64,000 nt of DNA from the NCBI RefSeq assembly GCF_014836635.1, contig NZ_JACSQL010000004.1, forward strand, positions 124,001 through 188,000, in the 5' to 3' direction. The DNA is from Paenibacillus gallinarum (lineage in GTDB: Bacteria > Bacillota > Bacilli > Paenibacillales > Paenibacillaceae). The translations under genes and the position numbers were made by a program. The notes below the pieces were generated by a model. The model was given only the letters and a program-made list of their open reading frames with translations. It was not told where the DNA came from and ran no database searches. Below, in pieces: positions 28,001 to 36,151 of this stretch (the stretch's first letter is position 1; each line of letters begins with the position of its first letter).

Positions 28001-31000
28001 TGGTGTCTGATGGACGCGGAGGAACAGCGGTATCTACGGTTATGATTAACGTCGTTAACCAGCCTCCAGTGGCACAAACGCAAAATTTCTCTACCGTACA
28101 AAATACAGCCTTATCTGGACAGATTATTGCAACGGATCCAGACGGGGATGCTCTTACGTATCAGCTTTCATCTCTTCCGGCGAATGGGACAGCAGTCGTA
28201 AACCCAGACGGCACGTTTACGTATACCCCAGCTACCGGATTTGTAGGAACCGATTCCTTTACTGTTCTTGTTAGTGATGGGAAGGGCGGAACGGCCGTGG
28301 GAACGGCTATTGTCAGGGTAGCGGATCAAGCGCCTATAGCACAGGATTTGGCTATAACGACGAACGTTAACACACCGGTAGCGGGTCAAATTCCGGCAAC
28401 GGATCCCGATGGAGACCCACTTACGTATATATTATCTGTGCCACCTAGTAATGGAGTTGTTGTACTGAACCCGGATGGAACCTTTACGTATACACCAAAT
28501 TTCAATTTCTTCGGAATTGATAACTTCGCTGTATTGGTGAGTGATGGAAAAGGGGGGACGGCTACCTCTAACGTTCAAGTGGGTGTTCCGGTTGCTGCGC
28601 CTGTTACATCAGATGTAACGCTGGATACGAACACAAACATTCCAGTATCCGGCCAGGTGGTAGCTACCGATCCGCAAGGCGAGACTCTGACCTATACGGT
28701 ATCGGCTGGACCTGCGAATGGCTCTGTCGCTTTGAATTCGGCGGATGGAACCTTTACGTATACCCCGAACCCGGGGTTTGCTGGTACGGACACTTTCTCT
28801 GTGCTTGTTACAAATACAAGCGGAGTTTTCGTCACTTCGGTTGTAACCATTAACGTAGATAACCAGCCTCCGGTGGTACCCAATTATTCTTTTGACACCG
28901 TACAGAATGCCCCGGTTGGTGGTCAAATTCTAGCTACGGACCCGGATGGAAACCTGTTAACGTACTCATTAGCCATTGCACCAACACTGGGTATAGCATT
29001 GGTAAATCCGGATGGAACCTTTACGTATACGCCGAATCCGAGCGTCGTCGGGACTGACACTTTCTCTGTACTGGTTAGTGACGGAAGAGGAGGCACGGCA
29101 ACTTCTGTAGTTACAGTTAACATTATTGATCAGCCTCCTGTAGCCCAGGATCTACTCCTTGCTACACCGAACGGTGTCCCTGTATCTGGTGCTGTGACGG
29201 CAACCGATCCCGATGGTGATCCGCTTATGTATACGCTGAATGCTGCCCCTGCTTTTGGCACAGCGGTTGTGAATCCAGATGGAGCGTTCACTTATACGCC
29301 AAATGCGGGCTATGTAGGAAGAGACAGTTTCACCGTGTTAGTCGATGATGGAAAAGGCGGAACGGCGATAGCAACCGTCCAGATTGATGTCACGAACAGC
29401 CCGCCTATAGCGGTAGGAACGAATGTGTTTACTACTCAAAATACACCAGTAGCTGGAGCTGTGACGGCAACAGACCCAGAGGGTGACCCACTTACATTTA
29501 GTTTACTCACACCTCCGGCAAACGGAGCTGTCACCGTAAATCCAGATGGAACGTTCACTTATACACCGAATCAAGGTTATGTAGGTCCAGATAGTTTCAC
29601 TGTACTCATTAGCGATGGCCTAGGTGGAACAGCAATAGCGACGGCTACTGTTAACGTAACAGATCTCCCGCCGGTAACGTCCGATGTAAGTATTTCGACG
29701 TCTATTAATTTATCGGTATCAGGGCAAGTGACAGCAACCGATCCAGAAGGTGATCTGCTTACGTTTAGTCTTTTATTACCGCCGGTAAATGGTACGGCAG
29801 TAGTGAATCCGGATGGAACCTTTACGTATACACCAAATCCAGGTTTTGTAGGTCCGGATGCTTTTACCATACTCGTGAGTGATGGAAAAGGAGGAACGGC
29901 AGTATCAACGGTCAATGTTCAAGTAGTTAATCAGCCGCCACTTACTCAAAACTCAATCGTATCCACAGTACAGCCAATACCGGTAACAGGAGCAGTCATT
30001 GCAACGGATCCCGATGGAGACCCGCTCACGTATACAGTACAGACGCCTCCTACGAATGGAACCTTGATCTTGAACCCGGATGGAACGTTCACGTACACAC
30101 CTGCGGGCGGGTTCTATGGAACCGACTTCTTCACTGTAACGGTCAGCGACGGAAGAGGAGGAACTGCAGTAGCCGCAGTTACGGTAAACGTGAATGCGAG
30201 TCCTCCTGCAGTGCAAAGTCAGAACCTTACGACAGGAGTAAATGTACCGATATCTGGTCAAATCGTTGCTGTTGATCCAAATGGGCTGCCGCTCATTTAT
30301 TCTTTACAATCTCCACCTGTTAACGGAACGGTAGTAGTAAATCCAGATGGTACATTCACTTACACTCCAAATCCCGGATACAGCGGACTTGATAGCTTCA
30401 CCGTACAGAGTGCTAACTCTGCAGGGGGGATAGGTGTAGGTACAATAACGCTAACGATAGTCAATCTACCGCCGACGGCTACAGGTGCTAATGTATCGAC
30501 GAGTGAGAACATTCCCGTATCTGGAGCCATATCTGCAACCGATCCAGATGGAGATCCGCTTACCTTTACGATCAATTCACCTCCGACGAGTGGAACAGCG
30601 ATCGTGAATCCAGACGGTACGTTTACGTATACACCGAATCCGGGATTTGTAGGCAGTGACTCGTTCACCATTTTAGTTAGTGATGGAAGCGGAGGAACAG
30701 CGATAGCTCCGGTGACCATTCAAGTGACTGGTCGGCCTCCGGTTACAGAGGATCAGGTGATTTCAACAGGTCCAAATACGCCGGTTAATGGACAGATTAT
30801 TGCGTCCGATCCCGATGGAGATCCGCTCATCTATCTCCTGGGTTCTTCTCCGACGAGTGGAACGACCCTGCTGAATCCAGATGGAAGTTTTACGTATACT
30901 CCGAACGTAGGCTTTGCAGGGACGGATTCTTTTACGGTATGGGTGAGTGATGGAAATGGAGGAACTGCTGTTTCCACGGTGACCATCAATATTCCTATTC

Positions 31001-32610
31001 TTCCACCAATCGTAAATGACGTTACATTTACGACATTTGCAGGTAATCCAATCAGTGCTGTGTTAACTGCAGTGGACCCTGAAGGCTCGGCAGTTACTTT
31101 TACTTTGAGCATACCGCCTGAGCAAGGTGTAGTTACGGTGAATCCAGATGGAAGTTTCACGTATACACCAGGTCCAACTTTTGTGGGTACCGATAGATTC
31201 ACGGTTATTGCTACGAATGCATTCGGTGCATCCTCCAATATCATTGTGACCATTCAGGTCATTACCGGAACGCCGATTGCACCAGATGTCTCACTTTCTA
31301 CCCTTATCAATACTCCAGTAGACGGAATAGTAACAGCGAGCGCCCCAGATGGAGTTCTGATCTTTACGCTCTATACGTTATTGCCGGCAAACGGAACCGT
31401 CGTTATAAACCCTGACGGTACGTTTACGTATACCCCAAATCCAGGATTTATTGGAGCAGATCAATTTAGTGTCATTGTTACCGACTTATACGGTCAAAAT
31501 GTGATTTCTACCGTGACAGTAACGGTAGAAGATGATATCCCTTTTGCTAATCCGGTAAGGGTAGCTACGGTTCAAGGGCAGGCGGTGAATGGAGCTGCGA
31601 TCGCGACGGATCCGAATGGTCTTGCACTTATCTATTCACTAGGAACTCTTCCTGAGTTCGGTACGGTGGTTGTAAATCCAGATGGTACCTTTACGTATAC
31701 GCCAAATCCTGATTTTACAGGTACAGATCGTTTTACAATCATTGCAATAAACAGCGTAGGAGAATCGGTATCGATTCCTGTCACCGCTGAGGTGAGTGCT
31801 TCCGGACCGGTAGATGGGCCGATCACAACCGACATCGGTATTGGAACAACGCAAGATCAGCCGGTATCTGGAACGATCCTTGCGAGTGATCCGGCAGGAC
31901 TTCCGCTGATTTATCAGCTTGCAGGTCTCCCGAATTCAGGATCGGTAGAGCTAAATCCAGATGGAAGCTTTACTTATATTCCAAACGCAGGTTTTACAGG
32001 AACGGATACGTTTAGTGTGAGGGTCAGTGACAGCCTAGGACTCAGTGCTCTGTCCGTCGTCAGTGTTGTTGTATATCCTTCAGGCAATCCAAACTCCGTG
32101 AGTATTCAGCTTACTACGACAGTAGGAACCCCTGTAAGAGATGCGCTGCCAGCGGGTCAGGGGAATTATATTTTGCGGAGCGGTCCTTCACGGGGAAGAG
32201 TAGAATTACGACCGGATGGTACTTTTGTTTATACACCGGATGCCGGATTTACCGGAATAGATGAATTTACGATACAATTTACGGACCTGGCAGGTACGAT
32301 TACTTTATTCCTTGTTTCCGTGAGAGTGACACCGAGAAGCAGCACCTTAACCCTTCAGCTTCGTACGGAAGAAAACCGACCGCTTTCAGGAAATTTAAAT
32401 ACGATTGGTCTCGGTCTTATTGTTACAGCACAGATCATAGATAACCCGAACAATGGAAGACTTGTACTCAATGCAAATGGAACGTATACCTATTTTCCTG
32501 ATCCTGACTTTACAGGCCCAGATCAATTCACATTTATAGTAACGGATGCGCAGGAAGACATTTATACGGTCATTGTTAATGTATTTGTCTATCCGGAAGG
32601 GGAAGAATAG
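25045..32610 (+). CDS. Giant tandem-repeat protein (DUF11 plus 23 cadherin/Ig-like repeats)
   Basis: About 2,521 residues. Residues 1-340 form a beta-rich N-terminal domain rich in Asn, Thr and Gly (RYNVTTNGTITFTGNTLGL, LYAELIWSGCY). About 345-450 is a DUF11-like domain (VQYTLTVSNTGTAA, LGTVNPGQTLTI). From there to the end run 23 repeats of 89 residues with the core DPDGDPLT, NPDGTFTYTPNPGF, DSFTVLVSDG. I see no signal peptide, LPXTG, SLH or wall-binding domain. Cadherin-like repeats usually build long adhesive fibres outside the cell. Relatives without a signal in Bacillales may be spore-surface proteins, which is inference. The start is ATG 25045 (GGAGG 12 bases away) or GTG 25036. Confidence 0.88.
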   Translation: MPYILRYNVTTNGTITFTGNTLGLNKVANQNNQGTTGSIGAFSTLNTTLRAGNFPLGTTLNYTLNGSRAVLDIPSGASVLYAELIWSGCYDAGGGSVLGAIGNPISFSTPIGTTAVSPDPATAQNTAPIRSNYVNSAIVTALVQEGGAGTYAAGTVPATVTASNNNDNFAGWTLAVIYSSPFLPSRNISFYVGAEIVNQALGSTTTSIGGFATPVTGTVNGRLLVSASEGDPQILGDQLRFGPTVAALAPISGPNNPVDNFFCSQINNDQGLLDTRGTFGTLNSPPGGATIGARQGWDITNVNVSSSLTNSQTTAVIQATSQGDAYLVNSLGLQVDVNAPFFVFTKSSNASSALVGSAVQYTLTVSNTGTAAASLVLLKDNFPSSGSFVPGSLFVNGVNQPGADPVAGVNLGTVNPGQTLTIAYSVQIVARPPGSVQSNVAEISYSFQSLPGGPIFQGTSRSNGNIVSIGNQPPTTQNYAVVTNGNTAVSGQVTGSDPDGDPLSFTLNSVPTSGTALINTNGTYTYTPNPGFAGNDSFTVLVSDGFGGTAVSTVAVTVLNQPPIANNLDVTTSKNTPLSGQVTATDPNGDGLIYSLNTAPANGTLTINPDGTFEYIPNTDYIGNDSFTFLAADPNGGTAIGAVTIHILNRPPITQNVNLTTPANVAASGQVTASDPDGDPLTFTQNTPPVNGTSQVNPDGTFTYIPNPGFIGNDSFTVLVTDISGGTAVSTVTIEVVNLPPVTSNLNLATGENIPVSGQVTATDPNSDPLTFALTGAPASGTAVVNPDGTFTYTPNPGFVGTDTFNVVVSDGNGGTAISVVTIQVTNQPPIPQNLTLTTAGNTPASGQVVATDPNGDPLTYSLNSAPTNGTAVVNADGTFTYTPVANFSGTDAFTYLVSDGIGGTAVGNVTINVLNQPPTTSDVSLSTIQNMMATGQVVATDPNGDPLTYTLQSSPVSGTAVVNPDGSFTYTPNTGFTGPDSFTVLVSDGRGGTAVSTVMINVVNQPPVAQTQNFSTVQNTALSGQIIATDPDGDALTYQLSSLPANGTAVVNPDGTFTYTPATGFVGTDSFTVLVSDGKGGTAVGTAIVRVADQAPIAQDLAITTNVNTPVAGQIPATDPDGDPLTYILSVPPSNGVVVLNPDGTFTYTPNFNFFGIDNFAVLVSDGKGGTATSNVQVGVPVAAPVTSDVTLDTNTNIPVSGQVVATDPQGETLTYTVSAGPANGSVALNSADGTFTYTPNPGFAGTDTFSVLVTNTSGVFVTSVVTINVDNQPPVVPNYSFDTVQNAPVGGQILATDPDGNLLTYSLAIAPTLGIALVNPDGTFTYTPNPSVVGTDTFSVLVSDGRGGTATSVVTVNIIDQPPVAQDLLLATPNGVPVSGAVTATDPDGDPLMYTLNAAPAFGTAVVNPDGAFTYTPNAGYVGRDSFTVLVDDGKGGTAIATVQIDVTNSPPIAVGTNVFTTQNTPVAGAVTATDPEGDPLTFSLLTPPANGAVTVNPDGTFTYTPNQGYVGPDSFTVLISDGLGGTAIATATVNVTDLPPVTSDVSISTSINLSVSGQVTATDPEGDLLTFSLLLPPVNGTAVVNPDGTFTYTPNPGFVGPDAFTILVSDGKGGTAVSTVNVQVVNQPPLTQNSIVSTVQPIPVTGAVIATDPDGDPLTYTVQTPPTNGTLILNPDGTFTYTPAGGFYGTDFFTVTVSDGRGGTAVAAVTVNVNASPPAVQSQNLTTGVNVPISGQIVAVDPNGLPLIYSLQSPPVNGTVVVNPDGTFTYTPNPGYSGLDSFTVQSANSAGGIGVGTITLTIVNLPPTATGANVSTSENIPVSGAISATDPDGDPLTFTINSPPTSGTAIVNPDGTFTYTPNPGFVGSDSFTILVSDGSGGTAIAPVTIQVTGRPPVTEDQVISTGPNTPVNGQIIASDPDGDPLIYLLGSSPTSGTTLLNPDGSFTYTPNVGFAGTDSFTVWVSDGNGGTAVSTVTINIPILPPIVNDVTFTTFAGNPISAVLTAVDPEGSAVTFTLSIPPEQGVVTVNPDGSFTYTPGPTFVGTDRFTVIATNAFGASSNIIVTIQVITGTPIAPDVSLSTLINTPVDGIVTASAPDGVLIFTLYTLLPANGTVVINPDGTFTYTPNPGFIGADQFSVIVTDLYGQNVISTVTVTVEDDIPFANPVRVATVQGQAVNGAAIATDPNGLALIYSLGTLPEFGTVVVNPDGTFTYTPNPDFTGTDRFTIIAINSVGESVSIPVTAEVSASGPVDGPITTDIGIGTTQDQPVSGTILASDPAGLPLIYQLAGLPNSGSVELNPDGSFTYIPNAGFTGTDTFSVRVSDSLGLSALSVVSVVVYPSGNPNSVSIQLTTTVGTPVRDALPAGQGNYILRSGPSRGRVELRPDGTFVYTPDAGFTGIDEFTIQFTDLAGTITLFLVSVRVTPRSSTLTLQLRTEENRPLSGNLNTIGLGLIVTAQIIDNPNNGRLVLNANGTYTYFPDPDFTGPDQFTFIVTDAQEDIYTVIVNVFVYPEGEE
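26455..32592 (+). repeat. 23 tandem 267-bp coding repeats
   Basis: Unit length is 89 codons. The first begins at the NQPPTTQ segment and the last ends just before the C-terminal PEGEE. Central repeats keep PDGTFTYTP almost unchanged. Repeats 18-23 drift: the DPDGDP calcium-type motif is weakened or lost in 19 and 21, and gone in 22 and 23. Confidence 0.92.
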
Positions 32611-32643
32611 AAGAAGATTTCATTCGGATGTTGATAAAATAGG

Positions 32644-32689
32644 AACCCGGAAGAGCCTCGATTATGGAGACCTTCCGGGTTTCTTTTTT
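32644..32689 (+). terminator. Terminator of the giant gene, overlapping the next coding region
   Basis: AACCCGGAAG pairs with CTTCCGGGTT, followed by TCTTTTTTGG. The 3' arm lies inside the last codons of the convergent methyltransferase gene. Confidence 0.85.
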
Positions 32690-33582
32690 GGATTTGTCTT
32701 CCTCTTTTTTATGGGGTTCTTTTTGGAACGAAGGAGGGGGACAGATTTGTTTTTTTGTATTCTTTTTGGTTTCCTAGCGGGCTTTCTTGCGTTCGGAACG
32801 CTTATGGAATTCGGCTTAGATGAGGAAGGGGAAGACGGTTCCACCGGAGTAGTCTGTTTTGCTTCAGATTGAGAAGATTCCGCATCCTGAGAGCCGAGCA
32901 TGGAAAGATGTTCCGTATAATAAATTTTTTCAATCTCACGCTCATTTTGAAAAGATAAACGCTGCTCGTTTACATACTCCGGCTCCTCCCAACTTCTTTG
33001 TCTTAGATAGGTAAGCCCTTCGGGGGAGATGTCTTCTTTAATAACAACAAGCTGGTACATGATTTGGTAGGCCACATTAAGCTGGCTTTGTCTTAACAGA
33101 CTGAGCTCCAGAGGATCGTACGCGCTGTAGATGGGGAAATAAAAAAACTCCAGGTGTAATAGCCGAAAGTCCATCCTGATCTCCTGCTCCGCTTCGGCAA
33201 GGGACCAAGATGTATCTTGACGAAAGAGATACTCTTCCTGATCTACATAATAATGAGGGTCCTGCGTCCAGTAACGAGGAGAATGCTCGTTGAAAAATTG
33301 TTTGAAATGAGGGTTTGTCATGTGTGCTGTCACATGCGCATAAGGCGCTATAATGCATACAATAGCACCATGTTTACATACACGATATATCTCTTCAAGA
33401 ACAGGCTGTAAATGATGAACATACTGTAAACTATGGGAAGCCATGATATAGCTGACCGAATTGTCTTCGAACGGCAGAGGCTCGTTCATATCATGTATGA
33501 TATCCACCGCATCGTAAGGAAAGCGGTCAATACCTATACATCCAGGCAATTTACGATTGCCGCAACCTAGATCAATTCTCAT
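32662..33582 (-). CDS. Class I SAM-dependent methyltransferase with a basic tail
   Basis: A 306-residue protein. Residues 1-110 are a class I methyltransferase core: motif I IDLGCGNRKLPGC, then IGIDRFPYDAVDIIHDM, the post-II segment PLPFEDNSVSYIMASHSLQYV, and VLEEIYRVCKHGAIV. About 235-306 is a low-complexity tail that ends with many Lys and Arg (KPARKPKRIQKN, KKNPIKKRKTNPKKKPGR). The tail could bind nucleic acid or anionic cell-wall polymer. The substrate is unknown. ATG 33582 (AGAAGG upstream) is preferred over the longer frame to 33633. Confidence 0.82.
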   Translation of the reverse strand: MRIDLGCGNRKLPGCIGIDRFPYDAVDIIHDMNEPLPFEDNSVSYIMASHSLQYVHHLQPVLEEIYRVCKHGAIVCIIAPYAHVTAHMTNPHFKQFFNEHSPRYWTQDPHYYVDQEEYLFRQDTSWSLAEAEQEIRMDFRLLHLEFFYFPIYSAYDPLELSLLRQSQLNVAYQIMYQLVVIKEDISPEGLTYLRQRSWEEPEYVNEQRLSFQNEREIEKIYYTEHLSMLGSQDAESSQSEAKQTTPVEPSSPSSSKPNSISVPNARKPARKPKRIQKNKSVPLLRSKKNPIKKRKTNPKKKPGRSP

Positions 33583-33822
33583 AATAAACCTTCTTTCTTC
33601 GTCCCCCTCACTGTATCCATACACTGCCTCCAAGCACTACCTCTTATAGCTGTATTCGGGAAGTGCCGCCGATGTATAAGCATTCATCCAGACAAACGAC
33701 CCATTCTTACGAGCAGGTATTTTATTTTCCGTATTTCCATCTCACAGCAGAAAGTGTCATTAAATTAAGGAGAGAGACCTATATAAGGAATAATTAGATT
33801 AGAATATAATATGAACCACAAT

Positions 33823-33836
33823 ATAAAGCGCTTACA
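33823..33836. promoter_or_regulatory. Catabolite-repression (cre-like) site before the lyase gene
   Basis: On the minus strand the site reads TGTAAGCGCTTTAT, two mismatches from the CcpA consensus TGWAANCGNTNWCA, with a perfect AAGCGCTT core. It is 50-63 bp before the start and just after a possible -10 (TATAAT at 33805-33810). In the rest of 33583-33885 I see nothing firm. Confidence 0.5.
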
Positions 33837-33885
33837 TTCATTGATATTGTTACCACAATCCTAATAAGCCTTGGAGGGATACGTA

Positions 33886-35751
33886 GTGAACAGGAAAATG
33901 AGAAAAGGTGTACGGAAATTAGGGATTTGCATTTTAGCAGCAGCGATATGTTATTCAGCAGGTGGCTTTTCTGGACAAGCTCATGCCGCAAATCCAAGAC
34001 AGATGGAATACCTGGACCGAGGTGTAGTTGCAGTAAAGACAGATACGGGGGTATTTGTGAGCTGGAGGTTACTTGGCACAGAAGGATCTGGCGTAACGTT
34101 TAATGTTTACCGAGATGGTGTGAAGGTGAATGCAACACCGATTATGAACAGTACGAATCTTCAGGATGCCGCAGGTACAACCAGTTCAAAGTATACAGTT
34201 AGGGCTGTCGTTAATGGAGCGGAGCAAGCTGCTTCTTCTGCCGTAAGCGTATGGGGAGCGAATTATTTATCGGTTCCGCTGAGTAAACCGGCAGCCGGAA
34301 CAACACCAGACGGTGTAAGTTATACGTATAGCGCAAACGATGCGAGTGCAGGGGATCTAGATGGGGACGGTACATATGAGCTTATTGTGAAGTGGGACCC
34401 TTCTAACTCCAAAGATAATTCCCAAAGCGGTTATACAGGGGAAGTGTTCATTGATGCTTATAAGCTGGATGGAACCCGTTTATGGCGGATTGGACTTGGC
34501 AAAAATATTCGGGCAGGTGCGCATTACACTCAGTTCATGGTATACGATTTGGACGGGGATGGAAAAGCAGAGGTTGCCATGAAAACAGCGGACGGCAGCA
34601 AAGATGGTACCGGTGCTGTGATTGGCGATGGAACGAAAGATTATCGTAATAGCAGCGGGTACATTTTGACCGGACCTGAGTACCTAACGATCTTTAATGG
34701 ACTGACGGGAAAGGTTCTAACAACAGTAAACTATGACCCTCCTCGAGGTACAGTAAGCAGCTGGGGAGATAACTATGGAAACCGGGTTGATCGCTTCTTG
34801 GCGGGAATTGCCTATCTTGACGGGGAGAGACCAAGTCTCGTTATGGCTCGCGGTTACTATACCCGTTCTGTCCTGGTTGCCTATGATTATCGTAATGGGC
34901 AATTAACGAAACGCTGGACTTTTGATACAAATACTTCAGGCAACAGTGCGTATGCAGGGCAAGGGAATCATAGTCTTAGTGTAGGAGACGTCGATAATGA
35001 TGGAAAAGACGAGATTATCTATGGTGCAATGGCCGTGGATGATAATGGAACGGGACTCTATACGACGAAGCTTGGACATGGCGATGCCATGCATTTTAGC
35101 GACCTGGATCCAGATCGTGCTGGAATGGAAGTATTCCAGGTACATGAGACCCCTTCTGCTACAGCCGGGATTGAATTTCGTGATGCGAGAACAGGCGCGT
35201 TAATCTGGGGAATCCCGACAAGTGCTGATATCGGACGAGGAATGGCTGCAGATGTCGATCCAAGATATAAAGGGGCAGAGGTATGGGCTGCAGGATCCAT
35301 GTATACTGCAAAAGGACAGCTGATCAGCAGCAAACTGCCTTCTACGAATTTTGGGATCTGGTGGGATGGAGATCTCAGTCGTGAATTGTTAGATAATAAC
35401 CGGATCGATAAATGGAATTATGATACTTCTACAGTAACAAATCTGCTCACTGCATCGGGGGCGGCCAGTAATAATAGCACGAAAGCTACACCAGCACTGC
35501 AAGCAGATCTACTCGGAGACTGGCGGGAAGAAGCCGTGTGGCGGACAACCGACAGTTCTGCACTCCGAATCTATACAACCACCGCTCTAACAGAAACCAG
35601 GATTTATACGCTGATGCATGATCCTGTATATCGTCTTGGCATCGCATGGCAAAATGTGGCCTACAATCAGCCGCCTCATACTAGTTTTTATCTCGGCACA
35701 GGGATGAATACTCCTCCAACACCGAATATACGATTGACGGCAGCTCCTTAA
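33886..35751 (+). CDS. Secreted PL11 rhamnogalacturonan lyase (YesW-like)
   Basis: A 621-residue precursor with a signal peptide (basic start, hydrophobic ICILAAAICYSAGG, cleavage after AHA near residue 35). The mature part opens with the PL11 segment RQMEYLDRGVVAV and FNVYRDG, then an eight-bladed propeller with repeated calcium loops DLDGDGTYE, DLDGDGKAE and DVDNDGKDE. The C-terminal YNQPPHTSFYLG motif is typical. It cuts the rhamnogalacturonan I backbone of pectin outside the cell. GTG 33886 is chosen because GGAGGG lies about 8 bases upstream. No further pectin genes flank it. The cre-like site suggests glucose repression. Confidence 0.93.
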   Translation: MNRKMRKGVRKLGICILAAAICYSAGGFSGQAHAANPRQMEYLDRGVVAVKTDTGVFVSWRLLGTEGSGVTFNVYRDGVKVNATPIMNSTNLQDAAGTTSSKYTVRAVVNGAEQAASSAVSVWGANYLSVPLSKPAAGTTPDGVSYTYSANDASAGDLDGDGTYELIVKWDPSNSKDNSQSGYTGEVFIDAYKLDGTRLWRIGLGKNIRAGAHYTQFMVYDLDGDGKAEVAMKTADGSKDGTGAVIGDGTKDYRNSSGYILTGPEYLTIFNGLTGKVLTTVNYDPPRGTVSSWGDNYGNRVDRFLAGIAYLDGERPSLVMARGYYTRSVLVAYDYRNGQLTKRWTFDTNTSGNSAYAGQGNHSLSVGDVDNDGKDEIIYGAMAVDDNGTGLYTTKLGHGDAMHFSDLDPDRAGMEVFQVHETPSATAGIEFRDARTGALIWGIPTSADIGRGMAADVDPRYKGAEVWAAGSMYTAKGQLISSKLPSTNFGIWWDGDLSRELLDNNRIDKWNYDTSTVTNLLTASGAASNNSTKATPALQADLLGDWREEAVWRTTDSSALRIYTTTALTETRIYTLMHDPVYRLGIAWQNVAYNQPPHTSFYLGTGMNTPPTPNIRLTAAP

Positions 35752-35808
35752 GTCAGGCAACCCAGATCTTGTTATCATGAAGAAGTGAATCATATCTGCA
35801 TTCGTTTA

Positions 35809-35837
35809 GAAGACCGCATACATGCGGTCTTCTTTTT
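35809..35837 (+). terminator. Intrinsic terminator of the lyase gene
   Basis: GAAGACCGCA, loop TACA, TGCGGTCTTC, then TTTTT. Confidence 0.92.
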
Positions 35838-35934
35838 GCCATGAGCTTTGATCGCTTTATCTAGCGGATAAAGTGTAATTATTTGTAAAAAAGAGAGGGG
35901 TTAACAAATAGCGACTATAACTGTTAAAAAATGT

Positions 35935-35963
35935 TTGACAGCCGCGTTCAGCCTCATTACAAT
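35935..35963 (+). promoter_or_regulatory. Sigma-A promoter of the sulfate transport operon
   Basis: TTGACA (35935-35940), 17-bp spacer, TACAAT (35958-35963). Transcription would start near 35970 and give a leader of about 180 nt. Confidence 0.8.
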
Positions 35964-35969
35964 GTACAT

Positions 35970-36112
35970 AACATACTAAACAGGTAGGAATAAATGTTAA
36001 TGCGAAACCTACCATACGGACGAGGAACGTAAGGCAGTATAGATCCGGCAGACACGTACATTCTAAGGCGGTTTGACCTTGATCTATAGGCTTTCGTTCC
36101 TCCATTTTTTAT
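35970..36112 (+). promoter_or_regulatory. Structured leader with attenuator-like terminator before the sulfate transporter genes
   Basis: A first hairpin pairs GGTAGG (35983) with CCTACC (36008). A long second one pairs GAGGAACG (36022-36029) with CGTTCCTC (36095-36102) and TATAGATC (36038-36045) with GATCTATA (36081-36088), with an inner AAGG/CCTT. TTTTTT follows at 36105. It ends 40 bp before the coding start, as expected for transcription attenuation. It does not carry the SAM-I or T-box core. Confidence 0.6.
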
Positions 36113-36151
36113 ATCTCATACTTAATAGCTGAGGCGAAGGGGAGATTTTAG

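Noticed and set aside
27051-31854. Many long minus-strand ORFs opposite the giant repeat gene, with products such as VPPLPSLT repeats
   Set aside because: They are the antisense of the PDGTFTYTP-type repeats: the same frame is open in each unit because of codon bias. They lack ribosome sites and repeat with the 267-bp period.
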